From NCBI GenBank assembly GCA_003524085.1, contig DOEC01000021.1, positions 1-64,000 of the forward strand: a stretch of DNA of 64,000 nt, given 5' to 3'. Position numbers and translations under genes: made by a program. Positions 27,131-36,932 of the stretch are shown piece after piece. Position 1 is the stretch's first letter; each line of letters starts with the position of its first letter. This DNA is from Bacillota bacterium (GTDB taxonomy: Bacteria > Bacillota_I > Bacilli_A > RF39 > UBA660). The notes beneath the pieces were generated by a model. It had not been told where the DNA came from and did no database searches. It worked only from the letters and a program-made list of their open reading frames with translations.

Positions 27131-27625
27131 ATGAAAAAATTGTATATTGATTTTGATGGAGTAATATTAGATACAATACCTATATTATATAATGATGCGA
27201 AAGCGTCGGGTTTTGAAACTAATGATGCGAAGTTTTATGAAGGGTATGACTTTAAAAAGATATTAAAAGACGAGTATATTATTAATGACGCGGTGGAGTG
27301 TATAAATAAGTTAATTGCAAGCGAATTATTTGATGTGAATATTCTAACACATTGTAATTCAATTAAGGAAGGTGCTGATAAAGTTAGATATATAAGAAGG
27401 CACTTTAAAGATATAACAGTAATTATTTGTCCTAAAGAGATAAGTAAAACTAAAATGGTACATACAGAAAATGCTATTTTAGTAGATGATTATGCTGGAA
27501 ACTTAAGAGAATGGGAAAGTGAAGGCGGCATACCTGTTAGATTTTCAACTAAATTAAATGGAAAGGGATATAGAGTAATTGATAAGTTAGATGCTTTGAT
27601 AGAAATGTTTGGTGAAGAAGTATGA
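27131..27625 (+). CDS. HAD-superfamily phosphatase (5'-nucleotidase-like)
   Basis: A 164-residue HAD protein: DFDGVILDT (nucleophile and acid Asp) at residue 6, ILTHC (Thr motif) mid-protein, a Lys in KTKMV, and ILVDDYAGNLREW as the metal motif IV. It resembles small 5'(3')-nucleotidase-type HADs with a minimal cap. The TAGGAGGA site is eight bases before ATG 27131, so the ATG at 27125 is less likely. It overlaps the MBL gene by four bases. Confidence 0.75.
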   Translation: MKKLYIDFDGVILDTIPILYNDAKASGFETNDAKFYEGYDFKKILKDEYIINDAVECINKLIASELFDVNILTHCNSIKEGADKVRYIRRHFKDITVIICPKEISKTKMVHTENAILVDDYAGNLREWESEGGIPVRFSTKLNGKGYRVIDKLDALIEMFGEEV

Positions 27626-28143
27626 AAATAATAAGAGAAATTTTAGAACCACTTGATAATAATTGTTATATTCTAGTAAATAATGGTTATGCTCTTGTGG
27701 TTGACCCAAGTAGTGAAGTGGAAAAAATAGAAAATGTTTTAAAGGGTCAAAATGCTTTATTAGTAGGAATTCTTGTAACACACTATCATTATGACCATGT
27801 GGGTGCTTTAGATAGTTTAGTAAAAAAATATAATGTTAGTGTATATGACTATAAAACTATTGGAAAACAAAAAATTAAAAATTTTAAATTTGAGGTAATA
27901 CCAACTAAAGGACATTCAAAAGACAGTGTATCATTTTACTTTAAAGAAAGTAATGATATGTTTGTAGGGGATTTTATATTCTATGAAACAATAGGAAGAA
28001 CAGATTTAGAAGGTGGAGACAATGAAGAAATGGCATATAGTTTGAGTTTACTTAGAAAGATGGATGAGAAAATTAAACTATATCCAGGGCACGGGTTTAC
28101 TACAACTCTTTTACATGAATTGGAGTGTAATCCTTACTTATGA
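27622..28143 (+). CDS. MBL-fold hydrolase (glyoxalase II-like)
   Basis: A 173-residue metallo-beta-lactamase-fold protein: THYHYDHVGAL (HxHxDH), GHSKDSV, VGDFIFYETIGRTDL and YPGHGFTT supply the two-metal site. This matches short YcbL/GloB-like hydrolases, acting on thioesters such as S-lactoyl conjugates; the substrate is uncertain. It overlaps genes on both sides by four bases (ATGA), indicating tight translational coupling with priA. Confidence 0.85.
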   Translation: MKIIREILEPLDNNCYILVNNGYALVVDPSSEVEKIENVLKGQNALLVGILVTHYHYDHVGALDSLVKKYNVSVYDYKTIGKQKIKNFKFEVIPTKGHSKDSVSFYFKESNDMFVGDFIFYETIGRTDLEGGDNEEMAYSLSLLRKMDEKIKLYPGHGFTTTLLHELECNPYL

Positions 28144-30311
28144 TAGCAAGTGTATTAATTGAACACAATGTTAAATCTTTAGATAAGACTTTTGACTATG
28201 TAGTACCTGAAAATTTGTCTAAAGACATATCAGTAGGGCATAAAGTGTTAGTTCCTTTTGGTAGTCAGATAGTTGAAGGGTTTGTATTAAATTTAAGTAA
28301 TAAATACGACCCTAGTATGGAATATAAAGAAGTAATAAATATAGTTGAAAAGACATTTTGTTTAAATGAAGAGTTATTAGAACTAGGAAAGTTTATCTCA
28401 GATACTACTTTATCAACTAGAATAAGTGCATATCAGGCGATGTTTCCAAAGGCTTTGAAAGCCAGTGTTAAAGCAAATATTAATATTAAAAAAGATGTTT
28501 ATGTAAGTTTAAATAAAGAAATTGATGTGGATAACTATATAGTTAATCACAAAAAAAATAAGAAAGAGATAGAAATACTTAATCTTTTAAAGGAAAAGGA
28601 TGTGCTTAGAAAGGAAATAAATTCTCCTTCTTTAAGAAAGTTAATAGAAAACAATGTAGTAGTTTTAAAAAGTGTTGAAGTAAATAGAAATATTGATTTT
28701 GTTAAGGAAGAAAAGAAAAACATAGAATTAACTCCTGAACAAAATGAAGCGTATACTAAAATAAAGAATAGCACTAATAACAAGGTGTTACTATATGGTG
28801 TTACAGGAAGTGGTAAAACTGAAATATATATTAAATTAATTAATGATACTTTAAATAATGGAAAAAATGTTATTATGCTTGTGCCAGAGATTAGTTTAAC
28901 CCCACAAATTGTTAATAGGTTTTTAAGTGAGTTTGGAAGTCGTGTAGCAGTTTTACATAGTGCTTTAAGTGAAGGAGAAAAGTACGACGAGTATAGAAGA
29001 ATTGTTAATAAAGAAGTTAATATAGTAGTAGGTGCTAGAAGTGCTGTTTTTGCACCACTATTAAATATTGGACTTATTATAATAGATGAGTGTTCAAGTC
29101 CAAGTTTTAAACAAGATGTAAACCCAAAATATAACGCTATAGATGTTTCATTTGAACGAGCTAAAACACATAATGCTTTGGTATTAATGGGAAGTGCAAC
29201 ACCTTTACTTGAACAATTTGCTAGGGGAGAAAAAGGTGTGTTTGAACTAGTTAAACTTACTAAGAGAATAAGTAATAATCTACCTAACTATATTCTAGTA
29301 GATATGAATGATGAAGTTAAAAAAAGAAATTATGTAATAAGTAGTGTATTAAAAGATAAGATAAATGAAACTTTAAAAAATGGAAAACAAACTATACTTT
29401 TGTTAAACAGACGTGGATACTCTACATTCATGAGTTGTTCTTCATGTGGATATGTATGGAAGTGTCCTAACTGTGATATATCTTTAATTTATCACAAAAC
29501 TACAAATAATTTAAGATGCCATTACTGTGGATATTCAACTAAAATGACTAATATATGTCCTAATTGTAAAGAAGAAGCTATAAAAGATTTAGGATTCGGT
29601 ACAGAAAAACTAGAAAGTATTATAAGTAAAGAGTTTAATGCTAGAGTTGTTAGAATGGATTTGGATACTACTAGAAATAAAGGAAGTCATGCTAAAATAA
29701 TAGAAGACTTTAAGAACCACAAGTATGATATTTTAATAGGTACTCAAATGATAAGTAAGGGACTTAACTTTAAAGATGTTACTTTAGTAGGAGTAATTAA
29801 TGCTGATGCTTCTTTAAATATACCTGACTTTAGAAGTGGAGAAAGAACTTTTGAATTACTTACTCAAACAGGTGGAAGAGCTGGAAGATATGAACTACCA
29901 GGCGAAGTAGTTATACAAACATATAATAAAGACAATTATTGCTTGGAGTGTGTTAAAAATCATGATTATTTATCATTTTATAATAAAGAAATGAAAATAA
30001 GAAGAGACTTAAAGTATCCACCATATTATTATTTAACACTAATTAAAATAATTAGTACTACATATGAAGTTGCAAGGGATGAAGCAAACAAGATTAAGAA
30101 TTACTTATCTAAAAATTTAAGTAGTAACTTTATAATTTTAGGACCTTCTACAGCAAGTGTGTTTAAGTTAAAGAATAAGTATTATTTTCAAATTATAATA
30201 AAATATAAAAAGGAAGAAAATATATTTAAGGTTTTAAAAGATATTAATGATACATATATCACTAATAAAGTGAGTGTTGATATTAATGTAAATCCTTTGA
30301 ATTTGATTTAA
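28140..30311 (+). CDS. priA: Primosomal protein N' (replication restart helicase PriA)
   Basis: A 723-residue SF2 helicase. N-terminal DNA-binding region; P-loop GVTGSGKTE (~220); SATP motif III; Zn-binding cysteines CSSCGYVWKCPNCD and CHYCG ... CPNC (~431-480); C-terminal helicase half with IGTQMISKGLNF and LTQTGGRAGR. The Walker B/motif II, normally DEEH, reads DECS near 316-319, which is unusual. Context (fmt downstream) is the standard Firmicutes priA-fmt arrangement. It reloads the replisome at stalled forks. Confidence 0.93.
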   Translation: MIASVLIEHNVKSLDKTFDYVVPENLSKDISVGHKVLVPFGSQIVEGFVLNLSNKYDPSMEYKEVINIVEKTFCLNEELLELGKFISDTTLSTRISAYQAMFPKALKASVKANINIKKDVYVSLNKEIDVDNYIVNHKKNKKEIEILNLLKEKDVLRKEINSPSLRKLIENNVVVLKSVEVNRNIDFVKEEKKNIELTPEQNEAYTKIKNSTNNKVLLYGVTGSGKTEIYIKLINDTLNNGKNVIMLVPEISLTPQIVNRFLSEFGSRVAVLHSALSEGEKYDEYRRIVNKEVNIVVGARSAVFAPLLNIGLIIIDECSSPSFKQDVNPKYNAIDVSFERAKTHNALVLMGSATPLLEQFARGEKGVFELVKLTKRISNNLPNYILVDMNDEVKKRNYVISSVLKDKINETLKNGKQTILLLNRRGYSTFMSCSSCGYVWKCPNCDISLIYHKTTNNLRCHYCGYSTKMTNICPNCKEEAIKDLGFGTEKLESIISKEFNARVVRMDLDTTRNKGSHAKIIEDFKNHKYDILIGTQMISKGLNFKDVTLVGVINADASLNIPDFRSGERTFELLTQTGGRAGRYELPGEVVIQTYNKDNYCLECVKNHDYLSFYNKEMKIRRDLKYPPYYYLTLIKIISTTYEVARDEANKIKNYLSKNLSSNFIILGPSTASVFKLKNKYYFQIIIKYKKEENIFKVLKDINDTYITNKVSVDINVNPLNLI

Positions 30312-30352
30312 TAGTTTGATATAATTAAGTTGTTAATGAAAGGGTGATATAA

Positions 30353-31282
30353 GTGAAAGATAAAAGAGTAGTATTTATGGGAACACCTTTGTTTGCAGTA
30401 CCTGTTTTAGAAGAGTTAATAAAAAACACGAATGTAGTGTTAGTTGTAACTCAACCTGATAAACCAGTTGGAAGACATAAGGAAAGTGTGTTTACCCCTA
30501 TAAAAGAAGTTGCTGTTAAAAATGGTATACCAGTATTTCAACCTGAAAAAATTAGAAATGATTATGAAGAAGTACTTAATGCTAAACCAGATATTATTAT
30601 TACTTGTGCTTATGGTCAGATAATACCTAAAATACTTTTAGATACACCAAAATATGAAGCAGTTAATGTTCATGCTTCACTTTTACCAAAGTTAAGGGGT
30701 GGAGCTCCAATTCATAAGGCAATCATTTATGGAGAAAAAGAAACAGGTATCACTATAATGTATATGAGTGAGAAGATGGACGCAGGAGACATAATTAAAC
30801 AAGAAAGTATACCTATAATGGACTGTGATAATGTTGGGACTATCCATGATAAATTAATGAATATTGGTAGTAAACTTTTAATTCAAACTTTACCTAGTAT
30901 ATTTGATGGAACAAATGATAGAATTAAACAAGATGAAGAGAAAGTGACGTATGCTTATAATGTAAGTAGAGAGGAAGAAAAAATAGATTTTAATAAGTCT
31001 AATAGAGAAGTGTTTAATCAGATAAGAGGAATGTACCCATATCCTGTTGCTTACACAATTTTAAATGGTGAAGTCATAAAAATTACAGAGAGTAAGATGT
31101 CTGATAGTGAAGAAGGGACTATTGGAGAAATTACTATGGCTAGTAAAAATGGTATATGTGTAAAGTGTTTTAGTAAAAGTATTGTTATTACTAGATTAAA
31201 GCCAGCAGGTAAAAAGGAAATGAGTGTATCTGACTTTATTAATGGATATAAAGGTATGTTATTGGGAGAACGTTTTGAGTAA
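30353..31282 (+). CDS. fmt: Methionyl-tRNA formyltransferase
   Basis: A 309-residue protein starting at GTG with AAAGGGTGAT upstream. Motifs: VFMGTPLFAVPVLEEL, VTQPDKPVGR, ACAYGQ-like TCAYGQIIP, the active-site HASLLPKLRGGAPIHKAI, and the C-terminal OB-like domain. It formylates initiator Met-tRNA using 10-formyl-THF. It follows priA in the same operon and overlaps the next gene's start by one base. Confidence 0.95.
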   Translation: MKDKRVVFMGTPLFAVPVLEELIKNTNVVLVVTQPDKPVGRHKESVFTPIKEVAVKNGIPVFQPEKIRNDYEEVLNAKPDIIITCAYGQIIPKILLDTPKYEAVNVHASLLPKLRGGAPIHKAIIYGEKETGITIMYMSEKMDAGDIIKQESIPIMDCDNVGTIHDKLMNIGSKLLIQTLPSIFDGTNDRIKQDEEKVTYAYNVSREEEKIDFNKSNREVFNQIRGMYPYPVAYTILNGEVIKITESKMSDSEEGTIGEITMASKNGICVKCFSKSIVITRLKPAGKKEMSVSDFINGYKGMLLGERFE

Positions 31283-31971
31283 TGAAAACTGAGGAAAAAA
31301 ATATACTAAAAATTTTAGCTTATCTTGGTTTTTTCGTTTTACTATTTGTCTTTTTAAGATTTGAAACTAATAACAATAAACCAGTTAAAACGGAAGAAAA
31401 TAAAAACGATTTGAGTTTTATTGATAAAATAGAAATAAATAACTATTCACTTCAAGTTCAAGCTATTTTAAAGGATGATGCAGTTACTTTATTATATGAA
31501 AAACAAAAAGATATATTTATTGGAAAAAAGAGTTATCATGGTGAAGAAACAGAGTTTGTTAAGTATAATGAAGAGTATTACGTATTGGAAAATGAAGAAT
31601 TTATTAAAAACTCTGAGTTTGTTAGCTTTAATTATGATAAAACTTTTATTACATTAGATAATATTAAAAAACTATTTAATTTAAAACATACTGTTATGAA
31701 TGACGGAAGTATTATAGAAGTTAAATATAAACTAAATGATGTAATAAATTTATATAATGAAATAAATAATACGCGTTTATATACTTTAGATGAAAAGGAC
31801 TTTTATATCTATTTAAAAATGGATGAAAAAACTGTAGAATACTTTGTAGTTGATATGACACCATTATATAAATTAATAAATACTGAATTAAATACAGATG
31901 TGATGTATAAAATTAAAGTTAAAAATGAAAAAGAGACTGACACAAGTTTAATAATTACTAAATTAAAGTAA
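31282..31971 (+). CDS. Membrane-anchored hypothetical protein, 229 aa
   Basis: Not recognised. One N-terminal transmembrane helix (residues ~10-27) and a ~190-residue external domain, rich in beta-type and acidic stretches, without Cys. It starts at the fmt stop codon (TAATG), so translation is coupled to fmt. Role unknown. Confidence 0.6.
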   Translation: MKTEEKNILKILAYLGFFVLLFVFLRFETNNNKPVKTEENKNDLSFIDKIEINNYSLQVQAILKDDAVTLLYEKQKDIFIGKKSYHGEETEFVKYNEEYYVLENEEFIKNSEFVSFNYDKTFITLDNIKKLFNLKHTVMNDGSIIEVKYKLNDVINLYNEINNTRLYTLDEKDFYIYLKMDEKTVEYFVVDMTPLYKLINTELNTDVMYKIKVKNEKETDTSLIITKLK

Positions 31972-32043
31972 AAAATATATCTAGTTTTGTCTAATTTAAT
32001 GAAAAGATTAGAAAAATGGTTTATATTAATATTGAGGTGAAAA

Positions 32044-32145
32044 ATTATAACAAAGGAAGTCTTAAAGGAATTTGACGAAATGATAAGTGAAATTACAATG
32101 AGTATAATTGAAACAAAGAGTAAGTTTAAGAATAAAAAACTTTAA
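32044..32145 (+). CDS. Possible 33-codon small ORF without a standard start
   Basis: GAGGTGA (32034-32040) is followed by ATT ATA and an open frame (TKEVLKEFDEMISEITMSII then ETKSKFKNKKL) to a TAA at 32143, then a hairpin with a T-run (to ~32158). Ribosome site, open frame and terminator look like a small gene, but there is no ATG, GTG or TTG at the right place. It may use AUA/AUU or be a dead gene. Confidence 0.25.
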   Translation: MITKEVLKEFDEMISEITMSIIETKSKFKNKKL

Positions 32146-32158
32146 CTTGCTTTTTTGT
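32118..32158 (+). terminator. Hairpin terminator upstream of gpsB
   Basis: AAGTTTAAG pairs with CTTTAACTT (one mismatch) across an A-rich loop and runs into TTTTTT. Confidence 0.6.
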
Positions 32159-32166
32159 TTTAATGT

Positions 32167-32195
32167 TTGACAAAATTTGTAAGTTATTGTACAAT
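32167..32195 (+). promoter_or_regulatory. Promoter of gpsB-rnpB
   Basis: TTGACA (32167-32172), 17 bases, TACAAT (32190-32195). The TTG of the -35 box is also the first codon of the longest frame of gpsB, which shows that the upstream start is false. Confidence 0.8.
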
Positions 32196-32220
32196 TATAA
32201 TGGAAAAGGGAAGTGTTATA

Positions 32221-32535
32221 ATGAATGATAAGATAACTTTAACAGCAAATGATATTTTAGAGAAAGAGTTTAAAATTGATGCAAGGGGTTATAGGCTTCA
32301 AGAAGTAGATAAGTTTTTAGATATTATTATTAAAGACTATACAGAATATGATAAGTTACTAAGAAAATATAATACTGAACTTAAGGCAGTTTTGGAAGAA
32401 AATACAAAACTTAAAAATGAAATAAGAAACTTAAAGAGTACTCTTAGTGTTGCAGAGGGCAGTAGTGGCCAAACTAATTTAGATATTCTAAGAAGACTTG
32501 GAGAACTTGAAAAAATTGTTTATGGAGAAGAATAA
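32221..32535 (+). CDS. gpsB: Cell-division protein GpsB (DivIVA-like)
   Basis: A 104-residue DivIVA/GpsB protein: N-terminal lipid/partner-binding domain (ITLTANDILEKEFKIDARGY, RLQEVDKFLD) followed by a coiled coil and a short C-terminal helix (LDILRRLGELEKIVYGE). GpsB links division, penicillin-binding proteins and elongation in Firmicutes. GGGAAG precedes the ATG. The rnpB gene begins at its stop codon, the same order as in Bacillus. Confidence 0.88.
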   Translation: MNDKITLTANDILEKEFKIDARGYRLQEVDKFLDIIIKDYTEYDKLLRKYNTELKAVLEENTKLKNEIRNLKSTLSVAEGSSGQTNLDILRRLGELEKIVYGEE

Positions 32536-32871
32536 ATATCTTAGGTAAACGCTGCATATAATTATGTAGAGGAAAGTCCATACTCGCATAGTCTGAGATG
32601 ACTATAGTGTTCGTGCTAGAGGAAAAAATAACTCTAGGTAGATTAATCTAACGGCGATGAAAAAAGAAAGAACTTCTTTGATTAGTCATAAAGTGCCATA
32701 GAGACGATGCATTTTAGGAATAAAATGAGTGGAACGAGGTAAACCCCGCGAGCGAGAAACCCAAATTTGGTAGGGGAGTCTACACAAATGAAATGAAAAG
32801 AGTGTAGGAGTTGTTAACTAGATAAATGTTTACCACCCGTAAGGGTACAGAAAATGGCTTATTAGATGTTT
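32534..32871 (+). ncRNA. rnpB: RNase P RNA (type B)
   Basis: Recognised by the conserved core: GAGGAAAGTCCATACTC (32570-32586), GAACGAGGTAAACCCCGCGA, GAAACCCAAATTTGGTAGGG and ACAGAAAATGGCTTAT near the 3' end. AAATATCT at 32534 pairs with AGATGTTT at 32864 as the P1 helix. It is the catalytic RNA that matures tRNA 5' ends. The P1 strand starts within the gpsB stop codon, so processing from the gpsB transcript is likely. Confidence 0.93.
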
Positions 32872-32894
32872 ATATAAATAAAAGGAGTGTACTA

Positions 32895-33395
32895 GTGAAA
32901 GAGATTGGAAATACCTTTAAAGAAAGAAGAGAAGAAATTGGTATTAAACTAGAAGAGGCTGCAGGAGACTTAGAAATTACAGTTGCCCAGCTTGAGAATT
33001 TAGAAGATGGTAATATTAATGCTTTTAAGGATATATTTTTTCTTAAAGAACTAATTAAGAAATATGCTACTTATTTAAATGTTAACGAAGAAGAATTAAT
33101 GGAAGACTTTAATGACTTTGTGTTTGATTATACTTCTAAAATACCAGTTGAAGAAATAGAGCAAAAGGTTAAAGAAATAGAGAAACTTGAAGAAAAAGAG
33201 ACTAGAAAAAGAATAAGTAGTCCTTATACTAGAAAGAAAGTTAGAAATGCTAAAATGAAACCAGTTTATTTCTTTAGTGTTATAACTGTTATCTTAGTTT
33301 CTATTACTTTAATTATTTTGAATGTATTTTTAAATAAACAGAGAGAATTAAATTTAAATTTAGGAAGTGAAATTATTTATGAATTTACCAAATAA
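32895..33395 (+). CDS. RodZ-like membrane protein (HTH_25 domain)
   Basis: A 166-residue protein. Residues 1-70 are a RodZ-type helix-turn-helix (GNTFKERREEIGIKLEEAAG, DLEITVAQLENLEDGN ... IKKYATYLNV), then a charged linker and one transmembrane helix (FFSVITVILVSITLIILNVF) with a short outside tail. RodZ tethers MreB to the membrane. GTG 32895 is used because AAAGGAG lies seven bases upstream; the longer frame from 32826 would run through the 3' end of rnpB. The periplasmic domain of longer RodZ proteins is missing. Confidence 0.8.
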   Translation: MKEIGNTFKERREEIGIKLEEAAGDLEITVAQLENLEDGNINAFKDIFFLKELIKKYATYLNVNEEELMEDFNDFVFDYTSKIPVEEIEQKVKEIEKLEEKETRKRISSPYTRKKVRNAKMKPVYFFSVITVILVSITLIILNVFLNKQRELNLNLGSEIIYEFTK

Positions 33396-33972
33396 AATTA
33401 CTATATCAAGATTAATTATGTCGGCTATTGTTCTTATTTTGCTTATTGTGCCAATGGAGAAGATAGGACTTGACTTACCAGCAGTAAAGGTTACTGAAGC
33501 AATAAGAGTAGATGTTAAATATTTAATTGCAGGTATACTTTTCTTAATTGCATCTGTTACAGATTTTATTGATGGGCACATTGCTAGAAAATATAATATG
33601 GTAACAGATTTTGGTAAAGTAATGGATGCGATTGCTGATAAACTTCTTGTAAATGGAGTATTAATAGTACTTGCTTGTAATGGATTTATTAATGTAATTA
33701 TTCCTGTAATAATAGTTAGCAGAGACACAATTGTTGATAGTATTAAAATGGTTGTAGGAAGTAAAATCGGTTCAGTTGGTGCAAGTAAAGCAGGAAAGTT
33801 AAAAACAATATTTATGATGTGTGGTGTTACTTTGATGTTATTTTATAACTTGCCTTTTGAAATATGGGGTATTAGAGTAGCTGATACATTGATCATGATA
33901 GCAACTGTTTTATCAATAATTAGTGGAATAGAATATTATACTAAGAACAGAAAATATCTTTTAGAAGATTAG
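33379..33972 (+). CDS. pgsA: CDP-diacylglycerol-glycerol-3-phosphate 3-phosphatidyltransferase
   Basis: A 197-residue integral membrane enzyme with the CDP-alcohol phosphatidyltransferase signature DGHIARKYNMVTDFGKVMDA then IAD (DGx2AR...G...D...D). It makes phosphatidylglycerol phosphate. ATG 33379 lies inside the end of the RodZ-like gene, with AGGAAGTGA upstream, so the two are coupled; pgsA-recA order is the Firmicutes standard. Confidence 0.92.
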   Translation: MNLPNKITISRLIMSAIVLILLIVPMEKIGLDLPAVKVTEAIRVDVKYLIAGILFLIASVTDFIDGHIARKYNMVTDFGKVMDAIADKLLVNGVLIVLACNGFINVIIPVIIVSRDTIVDSIKMVVGSKIGSVGASKAGKLKTIFMMCGVTLMLFYNLPFEIWGIRVADTLIMIATVLSIISGIEYYTKNRKYLLED

Positions 33973-34081
33973 TTCTGTTTTTTTCTTGACTTTTTTCTTT
34001 CTCTTTTATACAATTAAGTTAGTTGTATTGTGTGTTTAATGAAAAATGTTTGTTTTTGTAAACAAGTGTTTGAAAAAAATA

Positions 34082-34110
34082 TTGACAAACATATTTGTTT
34101 GTTATATAAT
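34082..34110 (+). promoter_or_regulatory. recA promoter with ACAAAC-N6-GTTTGT inverted repeat
   Basis: TTGACA (34082-34087), 17 bases, TATAAT (34105-34110). ACAAAC and GTTTGT (34085-34102) form an inverted repeat between the boxes, where a repressor such as LexA could bind, although it is not the CGAAC-N4-GTTCG box of Bacillus. Confidence 0.65.
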
Positions 34111-34140
34111 TAATTCATAAGAGAGATTAGGAGGATAATT

Positions 34141-35178
34141 ATGAGTAAATTAAACAAAGGAGAAAAGGATAAAACACTTGAACAAGTATTGTTAGATATT
34201 GAAAAACAATTTGGTAAAGGTGCAATTATGAAACTTGGTGAAGGGGGACTAAAAGATATAGATGTTGTTTCAAGTGGAAGTTTAGCACTTGATATAGCAT
34301 TAGGAGTTGGAGGGTATCCTAAAGGAAGAATTATAGAAATATATGGACCAGAGTCTAGTGGTAAAACTACTTTTGCACTGCATGCAATTGCTGAAGTACA
34401 AAAAACAGGTGGAAGAGCTGCTTTTATAGATGCAGAACACGCATTAGATCCTGTCTATGCAAAAAAACTAGGTGTTAATATTAATGAGCTCTTATTAAGT
34501 CAACCAGACACTGGAGAACAAGCCTTAGAAATATGTGAAGCACTTGTAAGAAGTGAAGCTATGAGTATAATTGTTATTGACTCAGTTGCTGCCTTAGTTC
34601 CACAAGCTGAAATTGAAGGAGAAATGGGAGATTCTCATGTTGGTCTTCAAGCAAGACTAATGAGTCAAGCTTTAAGAAAATTAAGCGGCGCTATTAATAA
34701 AACTAATACTATATGTATATTTATTAACCAATTAAGAGAAAAGGTTGGAGTCATGTTTGGTAATCCTGAAACTACACCAGGTGGTCGCGCACTTAAGTTC
34801 TATTCTTCAATAAGATTAGATGTAAGAAGAGCTGAACAAATTAAACAAGGAACTGATGTAATAGGAAATAAAACTGTTGTTAAAGTTGTTAAAAACAAAG
34901 TTGCTCCTCCATTTAAAACTGCTGAAGTTGAAATTATGTATGGAGAGGGTGTAAGTAAAGAAGGAGAGATTATTGATATTGCTTCTAACTTGGGTATACT
35001 TGAAAAGAGTGGAGCATGGTATGCATATAATGGACAAAAAATAGGGCAAGGTAAAGAAAATGTTAAAATTCTTTTAAAAGAAAATAGAGAATTATTTAAT
35101 GAAATTAATGAAAAAGTAAGAGCGCATTATAATTTTAATGGTGCTAATGGTTTGGATTCTAAAGAAAGTGCTGAGTAG
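34141..35178 (+). CDS. recA: Recombinase RecA
   Basis: A 345-residue RecA: Walker [10 protein letters not shown] (~69-77), [22 protein letters not shown] (Walker B), the DNA-binding L1/L2 loops ([40 protein letters not shown]) and a short C-terminal domain with a weakly acidic tail. It forms filaments on single-stranded DNA for repair and SOS induction. AGGAGG precedes the ATG. RecX, its modulator, is at 48349. Confidence 0.97.
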   Translation: MSKLNKGEKDKTLEQVLLDIEKQFGKGAIMKLGEGGLKDIDVVSSGSLALDIALGVGGYPKGRIIEIYGPESSGKTTFALHAIAEVQKTGGRAAFIDAEHALDPVYAKKLGVNINELLLSQPDTGEQALEICEALVRSEAMSIIVIDSVAALVPQAEIEGEMGDSHVGLQARLMSQALRKLSGAINKTNTICIFINQLREKVGVMFGNPETTPGGRALKFYSSIRLDVRRAEQIKQGTDVIGNKTVVKVVKNKVAPPFKTAEVEIMYGEGVSKEGEIIDIASNLGILEKSGAWYAYNGQKIGQGKENVKILLKENRELFNEINEKVRAHYNFNGANGLDSKESAE

Positions 35179-35245
35179 GCATTTTTCTTTTTCTTTTGAA
35201 AAAAAAGATTGACTTTAGGAGTAAATATCTTTAAAATAGAATTAG

Positions 35246-35263
35246 AGGTATTTAAAAATACCT
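35246..35263. repeat. Inverted repeat upstream of rny
   Basis: AGGTATTT and AAATACCT separated by two bases, 30 bases before the rny start. No T-run follows, so an operator or 5'-UTR hairpin is more likely than a terminator. Confidence 0.5.
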
Positions 35264-35294
35264 TGAGACTAAATATATAGTAATGGAGGAAATT

Positions 35295-36848
35295 ATGGAT
35301 AATATCGGATTCTCCATTTTGCTAGTAGTAGTTGGATTGTTTTTGGGAGTTCTTATAATACTTTTAATGAATAAATTAAGAATATTAAACTCTGGAAAAG
35401 AAGCTGATAAATTAATTGAAAGGGCTACAAAAGAAGCCGAAAAACTTAAAAGGGATAAGATTATTGAACTTAAAGAAGAAAGCTATAAACTTAAACAAGA
35501 TACTGATAATGAAATTAAGGAAAAGAAAAAAGAAATTCAAGACCTTAAAAATCTTGTTGAGAGTAGAGAAAATAGTTTAAATAAACGTGATGAACTTTTA
35601 CAAGAAAGAGAAAAAAATCTTGATTTAAGAGATAAAGATTTATTGGCCAAACAAAAGGAAATTCAAGAGAAAGACGCAAAAATGGAGTCTATATTGAAAG
35701 AACAAATTGAGTTGTTAGAACGTATTAGTGGATTTAGTAAAGAAAAAGCAAGAGATTTAGTCATGAAAAAAGTTGAAGAAGATATGTCTAAAGAAATTGC
35801 GATTTACTTAAGAGAAAGAGAAAATGATGCTAAATTAGAAGCTGATAGAAAAGCAAAAGAGTATTTAGTATCAAGTATGCAAAAGTATGCAACCGATGTT
35901 GCAAATGAGCAAACAGTTAGTACTGTAACTTTACCTAACGATGAAATGAAAGGTAGAATTATAGGAAGGGAAGGAAGAAATATTAGAACTATTGAAGCAA
36001 TTACTGGTGTTGATTTAATTATTGATGATACACCTGAAGTAATAGTTTTATCAAGTTTTGACCCACTTAGAAGAGAAATAGCTAAAGTAACTATTGAAAA
36101 CTTAATTAAAGATGGTAGAATACATCCAGCTAGAATAGAAGAAATTTATGATAAAGTTTGTGAGGACTTTAAAACAACTATTAGAGAAAAAGGAGAAGAA
36201 GCTTTATTTAGTTTAGGTGTTACTAGAGTCAACCCTGAACTTGTTACTTTAATAGGCAAATTATACTTTAGAACTAGTTATGGACAAAATTGTTTACAAC
36301 ATAGTATTGAAGTTGCTAATTTAGCTGGGCTTCTTGCAAGTGAAATGGGAGAAAATGTTCAACTTGCTAAACGTGCAGGACTACTTCATGATATAGGGAA
36401 AGCTATTGACTTTGAAGTGGAAGGCTCTCATGTTGAATTAGGAAGCGAGTTTGCTAAAAAGTATGGAGAGAATGACGTAGTAATAAATACTATTGAAAGC
36501 CATCATGGTGATAAGTTACCTAAATATGTAATTAGTGAATTAGTCGCAATAGCTGATACACTTTCAGCAGCACGTCCAGGAGCAAGAAATGATTCATTAG
36601 AAAACTATGTAAAGAGATTAGAAAAACTAGAAGAGATAGGTAATTCTATTCCTGGAGTTGAAAAGACATTTGCAATGCAAGCAGGTAGAGAATTAAGAGT
36701 AATTGTTAGACCTGAAGAAGTTGACGATGTTGAGTCTTATAAAATAGCTAGAAATATTAAAGATAGAGTGGAAGAAGAAATGCAATATCCTGGTACTATT
36801 AAAGTTGTAGTTATCAGAGAGACAAGAGCTGAGGAAATTGCAAAATAA
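35295..36848 (+). CDS. rny: Ribonuclease Y
   Basis: A 517-residue protein: N-terminal membrane helix, a long coiled coil (to ~residue 190), a KH domain ([20 protein letters not shown]), and an HD domain with HDIGKA (~364) and ESHHGDK. It is the membrane-bound endoribonuclease that starts mRNA decay in Firmicutes. The start at 35295 is five bases after GGAGGA; the ATG at 35283 overlaps that site. It follows recA, as in many Bacillota. Confidence 0.95.
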   Translation: MDNIGFSILLVVVGLFLGVLIILLMNKLRILNSGKEADKLIERATKEAEKLKRDKIIELKEESYKLKQDTDNEIKEKKKEIQDLKNLVESRENSLNKRDELLQEREKNLDLRDKDLLAKQKEIQEKDAKMESILKEQIELLERISGFSKEKARDLVMKKVEEDMSKEIAIYLRERENDAKLEADRKAKEYLVSSMQKYATDVANEQTVSTVTLPNDEMKGRIIGREGRNIRTIEAITGVDLIIDDTPEVIVLSSFDPLRREIAKVTIENLIKDGRIHPARIEEIYDKVCEDFKTTIREKGEEALFSLGVTRVNPELVTLIGKLYFRTSYGQNCLQHSIEVANLAGLLASEMGENVQLAKRAGLLHDIGKAIDFEVEGSHVELGSEFAKKYGENDVVINTIESHHGDKLPKYVISELVAIADTLSAARPGARNDSLENYVKRLEKLEEIGNSIPGVEKTFAMQAGRELRVIVRPEEVDDVESYKIARNIKDRVEEEMQYPGTIKVVVIRETRAEEIAK

Positions 36849-36849
36849 T

Positions 36850-36882
36850 CAAAAGTACTTGAAAAATAGTACTTTTTTTTAT
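36850..36882 (+). terminator. Terminator of rny
   Basis: AAAAGTACT and AGTACTTTT pair around TGAAAAAT with a T-run following. Confidence 0.8.
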
Positions 36883-36932
36883 TATCATTTTAATGTAATA
36901 GAAAGAGTAGTTTGTATATAAGGGGTATTATA

